Shown here: positions 17,395 to 25,763 of the stretch, piece by piece
Position numbering within the stretch: position 1 is the first letter of the stretch
Layout of the letters: each line of letters opens with the position of its first letter
Assembly: GCA_964513155.1 (NCBI GenBank)
Contig: CAZEMA010000002.1
Coordinates: forward strand, 1 to 64,000
From: DATEAV01 sp964513155
GTDB taxonomy: Bacteria > Chloroflexota > Anaerolineae > Anaerolineales > E44-bin32
Direction: 5' to 3'
DNA length: 64,000 nt
Made by a program: the position numbers and the translations under genes
The notes under the pieces: generated by a model
Database searches by the model: none
What the model saw: only the letters and a program-made list of their open reading frames with translations
What the model was told of the DNA's origin: nothing

Positions 17395-17473
17395 CTAGGC
17401 GTTCCAGTTGATCTTCTTGACGTGCTGGTTCATCGTCACGGTCAGCCGATGGCGGCCGCGTAACCGGCGCGCC
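17395..17473 (-). CDS. rpmH: Ribosomal protein bL34, C-terminal fragment cut by a gap
   Basis: The frame reads ARRLRGRHRLTVT followed by MNQHVKKINWNA and a stop. The Arg-rich block ending GRHRLTV matches the usual end of bL34, and the position upstream of rnpA is exactly where rpmH is expected. The last 12 residues are a tail beyond the usual bL34 end. The N-terminal half lies in the 100-N gap. Identity rests on a short motif plus context. Confidence 0.6.
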
Positions 17474-17573
17474 NNNNNNNNNNNNNNNNNNNNNNNNNNN
17501 NNNNNNNNNNNNNNNNNNNNNNNNNNNNNNNNNNNNNNNNNNNNNNNNNNNNNNNNNNNNNNNNNNNNNNNNN
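17474..17573. other. Assembly gap (100 N) inside rpmH
   Basis: Placeholder gap of unknown length. It removes the rpmH start and whatever lies beyond it, which in many bacteria is dnaA and the origin. The flanks do not overlap. Confidence 0.98.
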
Positions 17574-17840
17574 GAGGGGGCATTACGAACCACGGGGCAG
17601 GAGTGCGTCTTGGCCTGGCCGCGTTGACCGACATCAGCCTTGTTGTCTGACCGCTGGCATCCGCCGTGGTCAGCGCAGCGGATCCTGCCCGCGTGGGTCT
17701 GAACACTGGTTTCGATTCACGCCAAGGGTGGCGGGGCCAGAGGGGATAGCCACGCCCCGGGTTCCCGGGTTGGCGGCAGTCCTGGCCGGTGGGCCGGGGA
17801 TAGCGAGGGACTGGCGGGGGGGCTTAGGACCTGTGGACGG

Positions 17841-17869
17841 TTGCGGCGAGAGAGGCACTTAGCTATACT
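17841..17869 (+). promoter_or_regulatory. Promoter of the orphan ParA gene, predicted leaderless transcript
   Basis: TTGCGG at 17841-17846, a 17-base spacer, and TATACT at 17864-17869. The GTG start of the gene begins 8 bases after the -10 box, so transcription would begin at or next to the start codon and no ribosome-binding site is present. The remainder of 17574-17840 shows no gene, no DnaA-box cluster and no AT-rich unwinding region. Confidence 0.6.
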
Positions 17870-17876
17870 CGCCGCC

Positions 17877-18644
17877 GTGAGCCGTATCATCGCTGTTGCC
17901 AACCAAAGAACCGGGGTAGGCAAGACCAGTACCGTGATCAACCTGGGCGCGGCCCTGGCCGAGGCCGGTCACCCGGTGATCCTCATCGACCTCGATCCCC
18001 AGTCGGCGCTGACATCAGCCTCGGGACTTGACCCGTACCATCTCACCCTCACCACCTATGACCTTCTCACGCGTGCCGAGACCGACCTGCAGGGGATCAT
18101 CCGCCCGCTGGTCGACGGCACCTGGCTGGCGCCAGCGAGCGTGGATCTCACGGCCGCGGAGTACATGCTGACCCGGTCCGACGATCACGCTCGGCGTCTT
18201 CGCCGGGCTCTTCGAGGCGGGGCCAATCACGCGCAGTTCGTCTTGATTGACACGCCTCCCCGTCTTGGCTCCCTCACCCTCGGCGCGCTAGCCGCAGCGG
18301 ACGAACTGCTCATCCCGGTCGAGTGCCAGCAGCACGCGCTGCAGGGGATCCAGGCCTTGCTGAAGACGGTCGACGCGGTCCGGGCGCAGTCGCACCCTGG
18401 GTTGAAGCTGCTGGGCGTGGTCCTGACCCTCTACCAGCCCGACTCGGCGCGATGCCAGAAGGTCGTGCAAGAGTTCAGAAGTGGCTTCAAGGACCGCGTG
18501 TTCGAAACGATGATCGAGGACGATGAGGCTGTGGCGATGGCGCCAGCCGCTCGAAAGCCTGTCCTGTCCTTCCGGCCTTCTAGCCCGGCGGCGATGGCCT
18601 ACAGGCGGCTGGCCGCGGAGATCTGTGCGACCGCGCCGGGATAG
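17877..18644 (+). CDS. Orphan ParA/MinD-type ATPase with altered signature lysine
   Basis: 255 residues from GTG 17877. The fold motifs are ParA-like: NQRTGVGKTSTVINLG (Walker A, catalytic Lys16), HPVILIDLDPQSALT and FVLIDTPPRLGSLT. The signature lysine of the deviant Walker A motif (KGGVGKT) is Arg11-Thr12 here, whereas the nearby true ParA keeps Lys. That lysine contacts the nucleotide across the dimer, so dimer-dependent ATP hydrolysis may be changed. No ParB-like partner is adjacent; the gene stands alone before a terminator and converges on murA. It may be a plasmid-like or positioning ATPase; its cargo is unknown. Confidence 0.85.
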   Translation: MSRIIAVANQRTGVGKTSTVINLGAALAEAGHPVILIDLDPQSALTSASGLDPYHLTLTTYDLLTRAETDLQGIIRPLVDGTWLAPASVDLTAAEYMLTRSDDHARRLRRALRGGANHAQFVLIDTPPRLGSLTLGALAAADELLIPVECQQHALQGIQALLKTVDAVRAQSHPGLKLLGVVLTLYQPDSARCQKVVQEFRSGFKDRVFETMIEDDEAVAMAPAARKPVLSFRPSSPAAMAYRRLAAEICATAPG

Positions 18645-18725
18645 GATCTCAGCGGCAGGACATCCCGGTAAGGGACGAGGCGGAGGTTGTGCTGAGCGTG
18701 CGAAAACGGAGGGTCGTAGCGCCGA

Positions 18726-18759
18726 AGACGGGTGGTCCGTGGCCACCCGTCTGGTTTTG
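18726..18759 (+). terminator. Rho-independent terminator between the orphan ParA gene and murA
   Basis: A 10-bp perfect stem (AGACGGGTGG at 18726-18735, CCACCCGTCT at 18743-18752), 7-base loop, followed by GGTTTTGTT. Located 82 bases after the ParA-like stop and just before the convergent murA stop. Confidence 0.7.
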
Positions 18760-18768
18760 TTGAGTTGC

Positions 18769-20055
18769 TCAAGGATCCAGCCGCTGGATCCGAGCCCCCA
18801 ACTGCCGAAGCTTTTCGTCGATGCGCTCATAACCGCGCTCGATCTGGCCGATGTTGCGGATCTGCGAGGTCCCTTCCGCCGCCAGAGCGGCCAGAACGAG
18901 TGCCAACCCGGCGCGGATATCGGGGCTCTCCATCTGCTCCCCCACCAATTGGCTTGGTCCCTGAACAATGCATCGGTGCGGATCACAGAGCACGATGCGC
19001 GCCCCCATCCCCACCAGCTTGTCGATGAAGAACATCCGGCCTTCGAACATCCAGTCGTGGAAGAGGACGGTCCCCTTGGACTGGGTCGCGATGACGATGG
19101 CGATACTCATCAGGTCCGTTGGGAAGGCGGGCCAAGGCATCACACTGATCTGAGGGATGGCCCCGCGTAGATCCGGGACAACCTCGAGGTTCTGGTTTGC
19201 GGGCACGATGACGTCTTCCCCCTCGACCCGCCACGTCACGCCCATCCGCCCCAGGACCAGCCGCACCATATCCAGGTGCTCAGGCGCGGCCCGACGAATG
19301 CGCGCCTCGCCCCTGGTAACCGCAACCGCGCCGATGAAACTGACCACCTCCAGGTAGTCCGGGCCGATTGAGTACTCGCCGCCGTGAAGGCGCGGGACGC
19401 CATGGATGTGAAGCGTATTTGAGCCGATATTCTCGATCTGGCCACCCAGGGAGTTGAGGAAGCGGCACAGGTCCTGGACATGGGGCTCGGAGGCTGCATT
19501 GCGGATCTGCGTGTCACCCTCGGCCGTGACGGCGGCCATTACGGTGTTCTCCGTGGCTGTCACGCTGGCTTCGTCGAGCAGGATGTTGGCCGCGTGCAGG
19601 CGACGAGGAGCCGCCAGCCGGAACTCGCCGTCGGTGTAGTCAAACCCCACCCCCATCTCCTGCAGGGCCAGGAGGTGTGTGTCGACCCGACGACGCCCGA
19701 TGACATCGCCTCCGGGCGGGGGCAGCCGGACGCCCCCGGCGCGCGCGGCCATCGGCCCTGCCAGCAGGATCGAGGCCCGCATCTTCCGGCATGCGCTAGG
19801 GTCTAGTTGAGTCTCTTGGACCTGGCAGGCATGGACGCGCCATGTGTGCGGGTCCACCGTCTCGATTGCCACCCCCAGGCTCTCCAGTACGCAGCGCATC
19901 GTGCGCACGTCACCGATATCCGGCAGGTTGTGCAACGTGACCGGCTCATCCGTCAGCAGACAGGCGGTAAGCAAGGGGAGTGCGGCGTTCTTGTTGCCCG
20001 ACGGGACCACCTCCCCACGCAAGGGATGGCCGCCTTCGATGAGAAAGGAGCTCAT
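18769..20055 (-). CDS. murA: UDP-N-acetylglucosamine 1-carboxyvinyltransferase MurA
   Basis: 428 residues from ATG 20055. It is the first committed enzyme of peptidoglycan synthesis, transferring enolpyruvate from PEP to UDP-GlcNAc in the cytosol. The conserved VVPSGNKNAALPLLTACLL places Lys22 and Asn23 where E. coli has them. In the active-site loop GGDVIGRRRVDTH, Asp117 stands where most enzymes have the Cys alkylated by fosfomycin. The start is preceded by GGAG and overlaps the stop of the SAM hydroxide adenosyltransferase gene by 4 bases. A longer upstream frame was rejected because the family core begins at this Met. Confidence 0.95.
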   Translation of the reverse strand: MSSFLIEGGHPLRGEVVPSGNKNAALPLLTACLLTDEPVTLHNLPDIGDVRTMRCVLESLGVAIETVDPHTWRVHACQVQETQLDPSACRKMRASILLAGPMAARAGGVRLPPPGGDVIGRRRVDTHLLALQEMGVGFDYTDGEFRLAAPRRLHAANILLDEASVTATENTVMAAVTAEGDTQIRNAASEPHVQDLCRFLNSLGGQIENIGSNTLHIHGVPRLHGGEYSIGPDYLEVVSFIGAVAVTRGEARIRRAAPEHLDMVRLVLGRMGVTWRVEGEDVIVPANQNLEVVPDLRGAIPQISVMPWPAFPTDLMSIAIVIATQSKGTVLFHDWMFEGRMFFIDKLVGMGARIVLCDPHRCIVQGPSQLVGEQMESPDIRAGLALVLAALAAEGTSQIRNIGQIERGYERIDEKLRQLGARIQRLDP

Positions 20056-20906
20056 GCCGTTGTCCTTCGCTGGTATCCCAGGATCACTTCCTGGCCAGGT
20101 TTGAGGGGCAGCGTGTCGGCCGCCCGTCCCTGGTTGATGCCAATCTCCAGCAAGCCATCGCTGCCCACGTAGGCCAGGGCCTCGCCGACGGCGACATCCG
20201 CGTAGGCGGCCTTCAACTCGAGCCGTGCGCCATTGGGGAGCAGGAGACGGAGCCCGGCCCGGGGCAGACGGGCTGGAGCACAATGGGGCAGCCAGGGCTC
20301 CAGCAGCATATCCTCTTCCTCGATCCGCAGGTGGCCGAGGGTCGTGATGAGGTTTCCGAAGCGGTCTTCGTGGAGGATCTCGCCGTGAACGGCGGGCCCT
20401 TCGACAAGCTCCAGGCGTGGCAAGGCGAAACGGACCAAATCCGGCGCAGGCGGACCAAGCTTCTCAGGCTCTTCGCCGCTGACCAGATGGGCGGCAGCCG
20501 GGGCGAAGATGTCCCGACCGTGAAAGGTGCTGCTCAAGTTGGGCGTCTGGAAGGTCGGGGCGTGCAGGCGGTAGGCAGAATAGGGGCCTGCAGCGGCCAG
20601 GAGGTAGGTAAATGCCCCGTTGTCGGGGCCAACGCAAGTGAACTCGGGCCAGGCAATCACCACCGGCCTCCGCTCAGTCCCCACGCCTGGGTCGACGACG
20701 ACCACGAAGACCGTCTCGGAGGGGAAGTAGGGGACCGATTGCCACAGCCTGAAGGCGGCCTCGCGCACGTCGCCGGGGGGGATCTCGTGCGTCAGGTCGA
20801 TGACCTGCGCTTCAGGGGCGAGCCTGGCAATGACGCCTTTCATCACCCCGACGAACGGATCGCGCGTCCCGAGGTCGCTGAGGAGGGCAATGATACGAGG
20901 GGTCAT
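20052..20906 (-). CDS. SAM hydroxide adenosyltransferase (DUF62 family)
   Basis: 284 residues from ATG 20906, preceded by AAGGAG six bases upstream. Motifs of the S-adenosyl-L-methionine hydrolase / fluorinase-related family are present: ALLSDLGTRDPFVGVMKG, VVVVDPGVGTERRPV, GPDNGAFTYLL and STFHGRDIFAPAAAHL. The long loop of true fluorinases is not seen. Members use water (hydroxide) to split SAM into adenosine and methionine; the physiological purpose is unsettled. It overlaps murA by 4 bases, so both are one transcription unit. Gene symbol withheld because no standard name applies. Confidence 0.88.
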   Translation of the reverse strand: MTPRIIALLSDLGTRDPFVGVMKGVIARLAPEAQVIDLTHEIPPGDVREAAFRLWQSVPYFPSETVFVVVVDPGVGTERRPVVIAWPEFTCVGPDNGAFTYLLAAAGPYSAYRLHAPTFQTPNLSSTFHGRDIFAPAAAHLVSGEEPEKLGPPAPDLVRFALPRLELVEGPAVHGEILHEDRFGNLITTLGHLRIEEEDMLLEPWLPHCAPARLPRAGLRLLLPNGARLELKAAYADVAVGEALAYVGSDGLLEIGINQGRAADTLPLKPGQEVILGYQRRTTA

Positions 20907-21106
20907 CCTGTCTCCTTGGGCGGGGATTGTAACGGAGGCGGGCGGATGGGTCAAACCTGCGGAGGGGGGATGGCGGCCGGAGGCAGGTGGCTCGCCGTGG
21001 CTTGTCCTACCTGTTATGTCCCGTCCGTGCGGCTTCCCTGGCCCTCACCACCCACATCGCTGCTCGGGAAGAAGGCGCCGGGGATGGGGGCGGCGGACCG
21101 CCCCTG

Positions 21107-21115
21107 TGGTAAAAT
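21107..21115 (+). promoter_or_regulatory. Extended -10 element before the membrane protein gene
   Basis: TGGTAAAAT (TG-N plus TAAAAT). The GTG start at 21124 is 9 bases downstream, with no visible ribosome-binding site, so a leaderless message is likely here too. Confidence 0.4.
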
Positions 21116-21123
21116 TATCATTT

Positions 21124-22131
21124 GTGGCCTATCCCGCCGGCAAGCTGCCAGAACCGCCGATCGGCGTGCTTTCCTCTCTCACGACCGGCTTCGACCGGGT
21201 GGCTGCCCGTCCCGCCTTGATGCTGCCGCCGCTTGTCCTGGACGCCCTGCTCTGGCTCGGCCCTCGTCTACGAATCACCGCCTTGCTCTCAGCCGCGGTT
21301 GCCACCGTGACCTCCCAGCTGGCAGTCGATCCATCGGCGGCCAACCTCGTGGAAGCGCTCCAGCTGTGGCAGAAGGAAGATGCCATTCGGGTGAATGTGC
21401 TCGCGGCGCTGAGCAGCTTGCCGATCGGCATCCCCAGCCTCATGGCGATTCGCATGCCCGCTATCGGTCCATTGGGGTCGGCGGCCGGCATCGAGGTGCC
21501 CGGCATGGGGGCTCTCGTCGGACTCTGGCTTGCGCTGACGCTTGTGGGTGTCGGCCTGGGCTCGGCGTACCATATCTGGGCGGCCAGGCTCGTGGCGCCT
21601 CGGAGCGAGGTGTCGCCGTTGCTCCCGGCTTGGGCGCGCTTGGCCGTCCTGGCCTTCGCTGGCTACCTCGCCGCATTCGTCCTGGTCTTCATCATCTTGC
21701 TGGTCTCCACCTTGCTGGCGTCGCTGGATACGACGATCGGGATGGTAGGGGCGCTGGCGGGGGCGAGCCTGATCTTCTGGGTGGCGGTCTACTTCATGTT
21801 CAGCCCCCACGGAATCGTACGCTACCGCCTGGGTGTCCTGCGGTCACTGGTGGAGAGTGCCCAGGTCGTGCGCTGGAACATGGTGAGCACGGGCGCCTTT
21901 GTCGTGATTGCCCTGGGCATCAACTGGCTGACGAGCTGGGTCTGGAGCCTGCCCGGGGAGGATTCCTGGTATAGCTTGCTGGCTGTGGTAGGTCATGCGT
22001 TTGTCAGCACCACCCTGGTCGTGGGGAGCTACGCCTTCTACCAGGGTCGAAGGGAGTGGACGGTCAAGGTCCGTCAGCTGCTCGCAGACCGAAGGGCACC
22101 GCCGCCCAGGCCGCCTGAAGTAGGTCTTTGA
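21124..22131 (+). CDS. Polytopic membrane protein of unknown function
   Basis: 335 residues from GTG 21124. At least six hydrophobic segments are visible, for example LVGLWLALTLVGVGLGSAYH, LAVLAFAGYLAAFVLVFIIL and LLAVVGHAFVSTTLVVGSYA. There are no catalytic or binding motifs that I recognise and no signal peptide; the overall look is that of a general membrane-domain protein rather than a transporter. It ends 22 bases before gyrB, in the same direction, so gyrB may share its promoter. A longer upstream frame overlaps the divergent gene region and has no start signal. Confidence 0.65.
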   Translation: MAYPAGKLPEPPIGVLSSLTTGFDRVAARPALMLPPLVLDALLWLGPRLRITALLSAAVATVTSQLAVDPSAANLVEALQLWQKEDAIRVNVLAALSSLPIGIPSLMAIRMPAIGPLGSAAGIEVPGMGALVGLWLALTLVGVGLGSAYHIWAARLVAPRSEVSPLLPAWARLAVLAFAGYLAAFVLVFIILLVSTLLASLDTTIGMVGALAGASLIFWVAVYFMFSPHGIVRYRLGVLRSLVESAQVVRWNMVSTGAFVVIALGINWLTSWVWSLPGEDSWYSLLAVVGHAFVSTTLVVGSYAFYQGRREWTVKVRQLLADRRAPPPRPPEVGL

Positions 22132-22153
22132 GGCGTTTGGAGAGTAGGACATC

Positions 22154-24082
22154 ATGGCGAAGAATGGGACACAGTCGAAGGGGAGCTATGCAGCCAAGGA
22201 CATTCAGGTGCTGGAAGGCCTGGAGGCTGTCCGGCGCCGGCCAGGCATGTATGTCGGCGGTACAGACATCAAGGCCCTGCACCACATGGTGTACGAAGTT
22301 GTCGACAATTCCATCGATGAGGCCCTGGCGGGTGTCTGCAAGAACATCGAGGTGGTCATCCAGGCAGACAGCAGTGTTACTGTCGAGGACGACGGTCGGG
22401 GCATTCCGGTTGACCTGCATCCTGACAAGAAGAAGTCCGCTCTGGAAATCGTGATGACCGTCCTCCACGCAGGCGCCAAGTTCGGCGGAGACGGCTATAA
22501 GGTCTCGGGTGGCCTGCATGGGGTGGGTGTTTCGGCGGTCAACGCTCTCTCAGAATGGTGCGAGGTCGAGGTCAAACGGGACGCCCATGTTCACTTTCAG
22601 CGCTACGAGCGCGGTGTCCCGACCGGTCCGGTCAAGGTGATCGGCAAGGCACCCAAGGGCGAGACCGGCACCAAGACCACCTTTCTGCGAGACCGCAAGA
22701 TCTTCCCGGGAGACTTCGACTACCGCTTTGAGACGCTGGTGCAGCGCTTCCGCGAGATGGCCTTCGTCACCCGGGGCGTGACCATCCACCTTGCGGACGG
22801 GCGCGACGGGCGTGAGATGACCTTCTACTTCGAAGGCGGCATCACCTCCTTCGTGCGCTACCTGAATCGGAACCGGGAGGTGCTCCATCCCGTGGTCCAC
22901 GTCGACAAGGAAGTTGACGAGGTCGGCATCGAGGTGGCGCTGCAGTTCACCGATGCCTACGCCGAATCGGTCTATTCGTTTGCCAACACGATCAACACCG
23001 TCGACGGCGGAACGCACATGACCGGGATGCGGGCGGCCATCACGCGCATCATCAACGATTATGCCCGCAAAGCGGGGTTGCTCAAGGACTCCGACCCCAA
23101 CTTCTCGGGTGACGACACGCGCGAGGGCCTGACGGCCATCGTCAGCATCAAGCACCGGAACCCACAATTCGAGAGCCAGACCAAGGTCAAGCTCATGAAC
23201 GCCGAGGTCCAGACGATGGTGCAGCAGGTGCTGGGGGAGGCCTTCGGCCAATTCCTGGAGGAGAACCCGCGGGCAGGCAAGGCCATCGTGCAGAAGTGCC
23301 TGACCTCGGCCCGGGCGCGAGACGCTGCCCGCAAGGCTCGTGACCTGGTGATCCGGAAGAGCGCGTTGGAAAGCCTGACGCTGCCGGGCAAACTCGCCGA
23401 TTGCTCTGAGCGCGATCCAGGCAAGTGCGAACTCTACATCGTCGAAGGCGATTCGGCCGGCGGCTCCGCCAAGCAGGGCCGCGACCGGCACTTCCAGGCC
23501 ATCTTGCCTTTGCGGGGCAAGATCCTCAACACCGAGCGGGCCCGCCTGGACAAGATCCTCTCCAACAACGAGGTCAAGGCGCTAATCTCCGCGCTGGGGA
23601 CGGGGGTGGGAGACAACTTCGATCTGGCCGGCCTGCGCTACGGGCGCGTGATCATCATGACCGATGCGGATGTCGACGGCAGCCACATCCGGACGCTCCT
23701 GCTGACCTTCTTCTTCCGCTATATGGCCGACCTGATCGAGGAAGGTCATCTCTTCATCGCCCAGCCTCCGCTCTATCGCATTGGTCACAAGAGCAAGGTC
23801 TTGTATGCCTATACCGATAGCGACCTGGAGCGGCGGTTGAAAGAGCTCGGGGTGAGCGCCGAGAAGGCCAACCTGCAGCGCTACAAGGGGCTGGGCGAGA
23901 TGAACCCCCAACAACTCTGGGAGACGACGATGGACCCGGCCACCCGGACGCTGCTGCAGGTGACGATCGAGGACGCAGCCGCGGCCGACCGGACCTTCGA
24001 CATGCTGATGGGTGAGGCAGTCCCCCCTCGGCGCCGCTTCATCATCACCCACGCCCTCGAGGTGCGCAACCTCGACATTTGA
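22154..24082 (+). CDS. gyrB: DNA gyrase subunit B
   Basis: 642 residues. The GHKL ATPase domain shows VDNSIDEALAG, EDDGRGIPVD and GGLHGVGVSAVNALS. The transducer domain follows, then the TOPRIM domain with EGDSAGGSAKQGRDR and TDADVDGSHIRTLLLTFFFR. The C-terminal motif YKGLGEMNPQQLWETTMDP completes it. Length fits the short GyrB class lacking the proteobacterial insert. Topoisomerase IV ParE is similar, but NPQQLWETTMDP favours gyrase. gyrA is not in the window. It is followed by a strong hairpin. Confidence 0.95.
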   Translation: MAKNGTQSKGSYAAKDIQVLEGLEAVRRRPGMYVGGTDIKALHHMVYEVVDNSIDEALAGVCKNIEVVIQADSSVTVEDDGRGIPVDLHPDKKKSALEIVMTVLHAGAKFGGDGYKVSGGLHGVGVSAVNALSEWCEVEVKRDAHVHFQRYERGVPTGPVKVIGKAPKGETGTKTTFLRDRKIFPGDFDYRFETLVQRFREMAFVTRGVTIHLADGRDGREMTFYFEGGITSFVRYLNRNREVLHPVVHVDKEVDEVGIEVALQFTDAYAESVYSFANTINTVDGGTHMTGMRAAITRIINDYARKAGLLKDSDPNFSGDDTREGLTAIVSIKHRNPQFESQTKVKLMNAEVQTMVQQVLGEAFGQFLEENPRAGKAIVQKCLTSARARDAARKARDLVIRKSALESLTLPGKLADCSERDPGKCELYIVEGDSAGGSAKQGRDRHFQAILPLRGKILNTERARLDKILSNNEVKALISALGTGVGDNFDLAGLRYGRVIIMTDADVDGSHIRTLLLTFFFRYMADLIEEGHLFIAQPPLYRIGHKSKVLYAYTDSDLERRLKELGVSAEKANLQRYKGLGEMNPQQLWETTMDPATRTLLQVTIEDAAAADRTFDMLMGEAVPPRRRFIITHALEVRNLDI

Positions 24083-24102
24083 GTCTCGCTGACGTATGCC
24101 CC

Positions 24103-24147
24103 AAGAAGGGACTTCGGAAGTCCGAAGGACTTCCGAAGTCCCTTCTT
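24103..24147. terminator. Strong 21-bp hairpin between convergent gyrB and ABC permease genes
   Basis: 24103-24123 pairs perfectly with 24127-24147 around a GAA loop. The stem contains GGGACTTCGGAAGTCC and is flanked by AAGAA and TTCTT, giving weak U-tracts on both strands. It lies 20 bases after gyrB and 6 bases before the permease stop, so it can serve both genes as a bidirectional terminator. Confidence 0.75.
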
Positions 24148-24153
24148 CGTAGC

Positions 24154-25005
24154 CTAGGTGACCACCCTCGGGTATAGCCCGCCGGCGATGAGCACCAGGC
24201 AGGTGGTCGTGCCCAAAAGAATGGCAAAGTCCACACCCAGCCCGTAGCTGCTTGTCCCTCCGGCCAGCATCATCGCGCGCAGCGCATCCACCTCGTAGGT
24301 CAGGGGATTGCCTCGAGAGACGACCTGGAGCCAACCGGGCATCATCGATAGGGGGTAGATGGCGTTGCTGGCGAAGAAGAGGGGCATGGTCAGCACCTGC
24401 CCGATGCCCATGAAACGTTCCCGAGTCTTCACCAGGCAGGCGATGATCAGGGAGAACGTCGAGAAGATGGCCGCCCCCAGGAGGATGGTGACCAGAACCC
24501 CTAGCAGCATCAGAGGATTCCAGTTCAAGCGCACTCCCAGAAGGACGGCCAGAAGATAGACGATGACGGCCTGGGCAGAGGCGCGCGTCCCGGCCGAGAG
24601 GCCCTTGCCCAGCACCAGGGCCGTGCGCGGGGTTGGGCTGACCAGGAACTTGTGGAGGATGCCCAGATCTCGCTCCCAGATGATGGCGATACCGTAGAAG
24701 ATGGCGATGAACAAGACGCTCTGGGCAAGGATCCCGGGCGCCATGAAGTCGATATACCGCAAGTCACCGGTCGGAATCGCCCTGGTTCGGGTGAACACCT
24801 GGCCGAAAACCAGCAGCCACAAGGCAGGCTGGACGGCGCGGGTGACGAGCTCTGTGGGATCGTGACGAAGCTTGCGCGCCTCCATCTCGGCGATCACCAG
24901 CGTCTTGTCGATGAAGCGGATGGCGGCGATCATTGGGTTGGCCGCTCGAGGGACGGCCCCGCTAGCCGAGGCGGTGAGCGATGCGCCTGGATCTTGATGT
25001 CTCAC
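24154..25005 (-). CDS. ABC-2 type transporter permease (DrrB-like)
   Basis: 283 residues with six hydrophobic segments and the ABC-2 pattern of drug and lipid exporters: FMAPGILAQSVLFIAIFYGI, ERDLGILHKFLVSPTPRTAL, then LTMPLFFASNAIYPLSMMPG and GNPLTYEVDALRAMML. It pairs with the ATPase encoded just upstream, whose frame it overlaps by 44 bases. With the MarR regulator this forms a compact marR-ATPase-permease operon typical of inducible efflux. Substrate unknown. Start ATG 25005 gives a 25-residue cytosolic lead; an internal Met at residue 25 is an alternative. Confidence 0.88.
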   Translation of the reverse strand: MRHQDPGASLTASASGAVPRAANPMIAAIRFIDKTLVIAEMEARKLRHDPTELVTRAVQPALWLLVFGQVFTRTRAIPTGDLRYIDFMAPGILAQSVLFIAIFYGIAIIWERDLGILHKFLVSPTPRTALVLGKGLSAGTRASAQAVIVYLLAVLLGVRLNWNPLMLLGVLVTILLGAAIFSTFSLIIACLVKTRERFMGIGQVLTMPLFFASNAIYPLSMMPGWLQVVSRGNPLTYEVDALRAMMLAGGTSSYGLGVDFAILLGTTTCLVLIAGGLYPRVVT

Positions 25006-25759
25006 GGTAGGTTCCTCCCGATTCGAGCAAGTCCCCCGTATAGTAGATGAAGACCTCGTCTAGGGTGGCGCCCTCTTGGCCAATGCTCGCTTTCAGTTCA
25101 GCCGGCGTCCCGATGGCGGACACCCGGCCGCGGTGCATCACGACGATCCGATCACACAGGCTATCGGCTTCCTCCATCATGTGGGTCGTCATGAAGATGG
25201 TCATGCCGAACTCGCGGCGGAGGATCTCGATGTGTTCCCACACGGTCCGGCGGGCCCCCGGGTCTAACCCGACCGTGGGCTCATCCAAGAACAGCAACGG
25301 TGGGCGGTGAAGCGTCGACTGGGCAATCTCCAGGCGCCGGATCATGCCCCCCGAGTAGTCCCGCACGAGCTTGTCCGCCGCGTCGGTCAAGCCCATGAAG
25401 GCTAGCGCCTGGCGCACGCGTGCGGTGCATTCCCGCCGCGGGAGCTCATACAACCTGGCGAACACCCTCAAGTTCTCGTAGCCGGTTAGCGAACCGTCGG
25501 CCGAAATCAGCTGCGGCACGTAGCCGACGACCCTGCGGACGTCGCTGGCATGGTGGACGATGTCATAGCCAGCGACGCTGGCGTTGCCCGAGGAGGGAGG
25601 CAAGAGGGTCGTTAGCATCTTGATGGTGGTCGTCTTGCCCGCCCCGTTGGGCCCGAGCAGTCCGAACACTTCGCCCGCCGCTACCGAGAGGGTCAATCCG
25701 TCGACGGCCGTCAGATCCCCAAAGCGTCGCGTGAGAGCGCTCGTCTCCAGGATTCCCAT
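24962..25759 (-). CDS. ABC transporter ATP-binding protein (DrrA-like)
   Basis: 265 residues. Walker A GPNGAGKTTTIKML, Q-loop region GYVPQLISADGSLTGYENL, signature DYSGGMIRRLEIAQSTLH, Walker B LLFLDEPTVGLDPGARR and the H-loop TTHMMEEAD are all intact. The C-terminal extension carries GATLDEVFIYYTG, the mark of the DrrA/daunorubicin-resistance subfamily. It powers the permease encoded by the overlapping next gene and starts 4 bases after the MarR gene. The role is export of a hydrophobic compound, inferred from family and regulator. Confidence 0.9.
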   Translation of the reverse strand: MGILETSALTRRFGDLTAVDGLTLSVAAGEVFGLLGPNGAGKTTTIKMLTTLLPPSSGNASVAGYDIVHHASDVRRVVGYVPQLISADGSLTGYENLRVFARLYELPRRECTARVRQALAFMGLTDAADKLVRDYSGGMIRRLEIAQSTLHRPPLLFLDEPTVGLDPGARRTVWEHIEILRREFGMTIFMTTHMMEEADSLCDRIVVMHRGRVSAIGTPAELKASIGQEGATLDEVFIYYTGDLLESGGTYRETSRSRRIAHRLG

Positions 25760-25763
25760 GCAT

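Noticed and set aside
17700..17730. T-loop-like TTCGATTC, possible tRNA
   Set aside because: The flanking bases cannot form the T stem and no anticodon or acceptor stem is present.
17574..17876. Replication origin
   Set aside because: No cluster of TTATCCACA-like boxes and no AT-rich region; only one weak partial match (CTGTGGACG).
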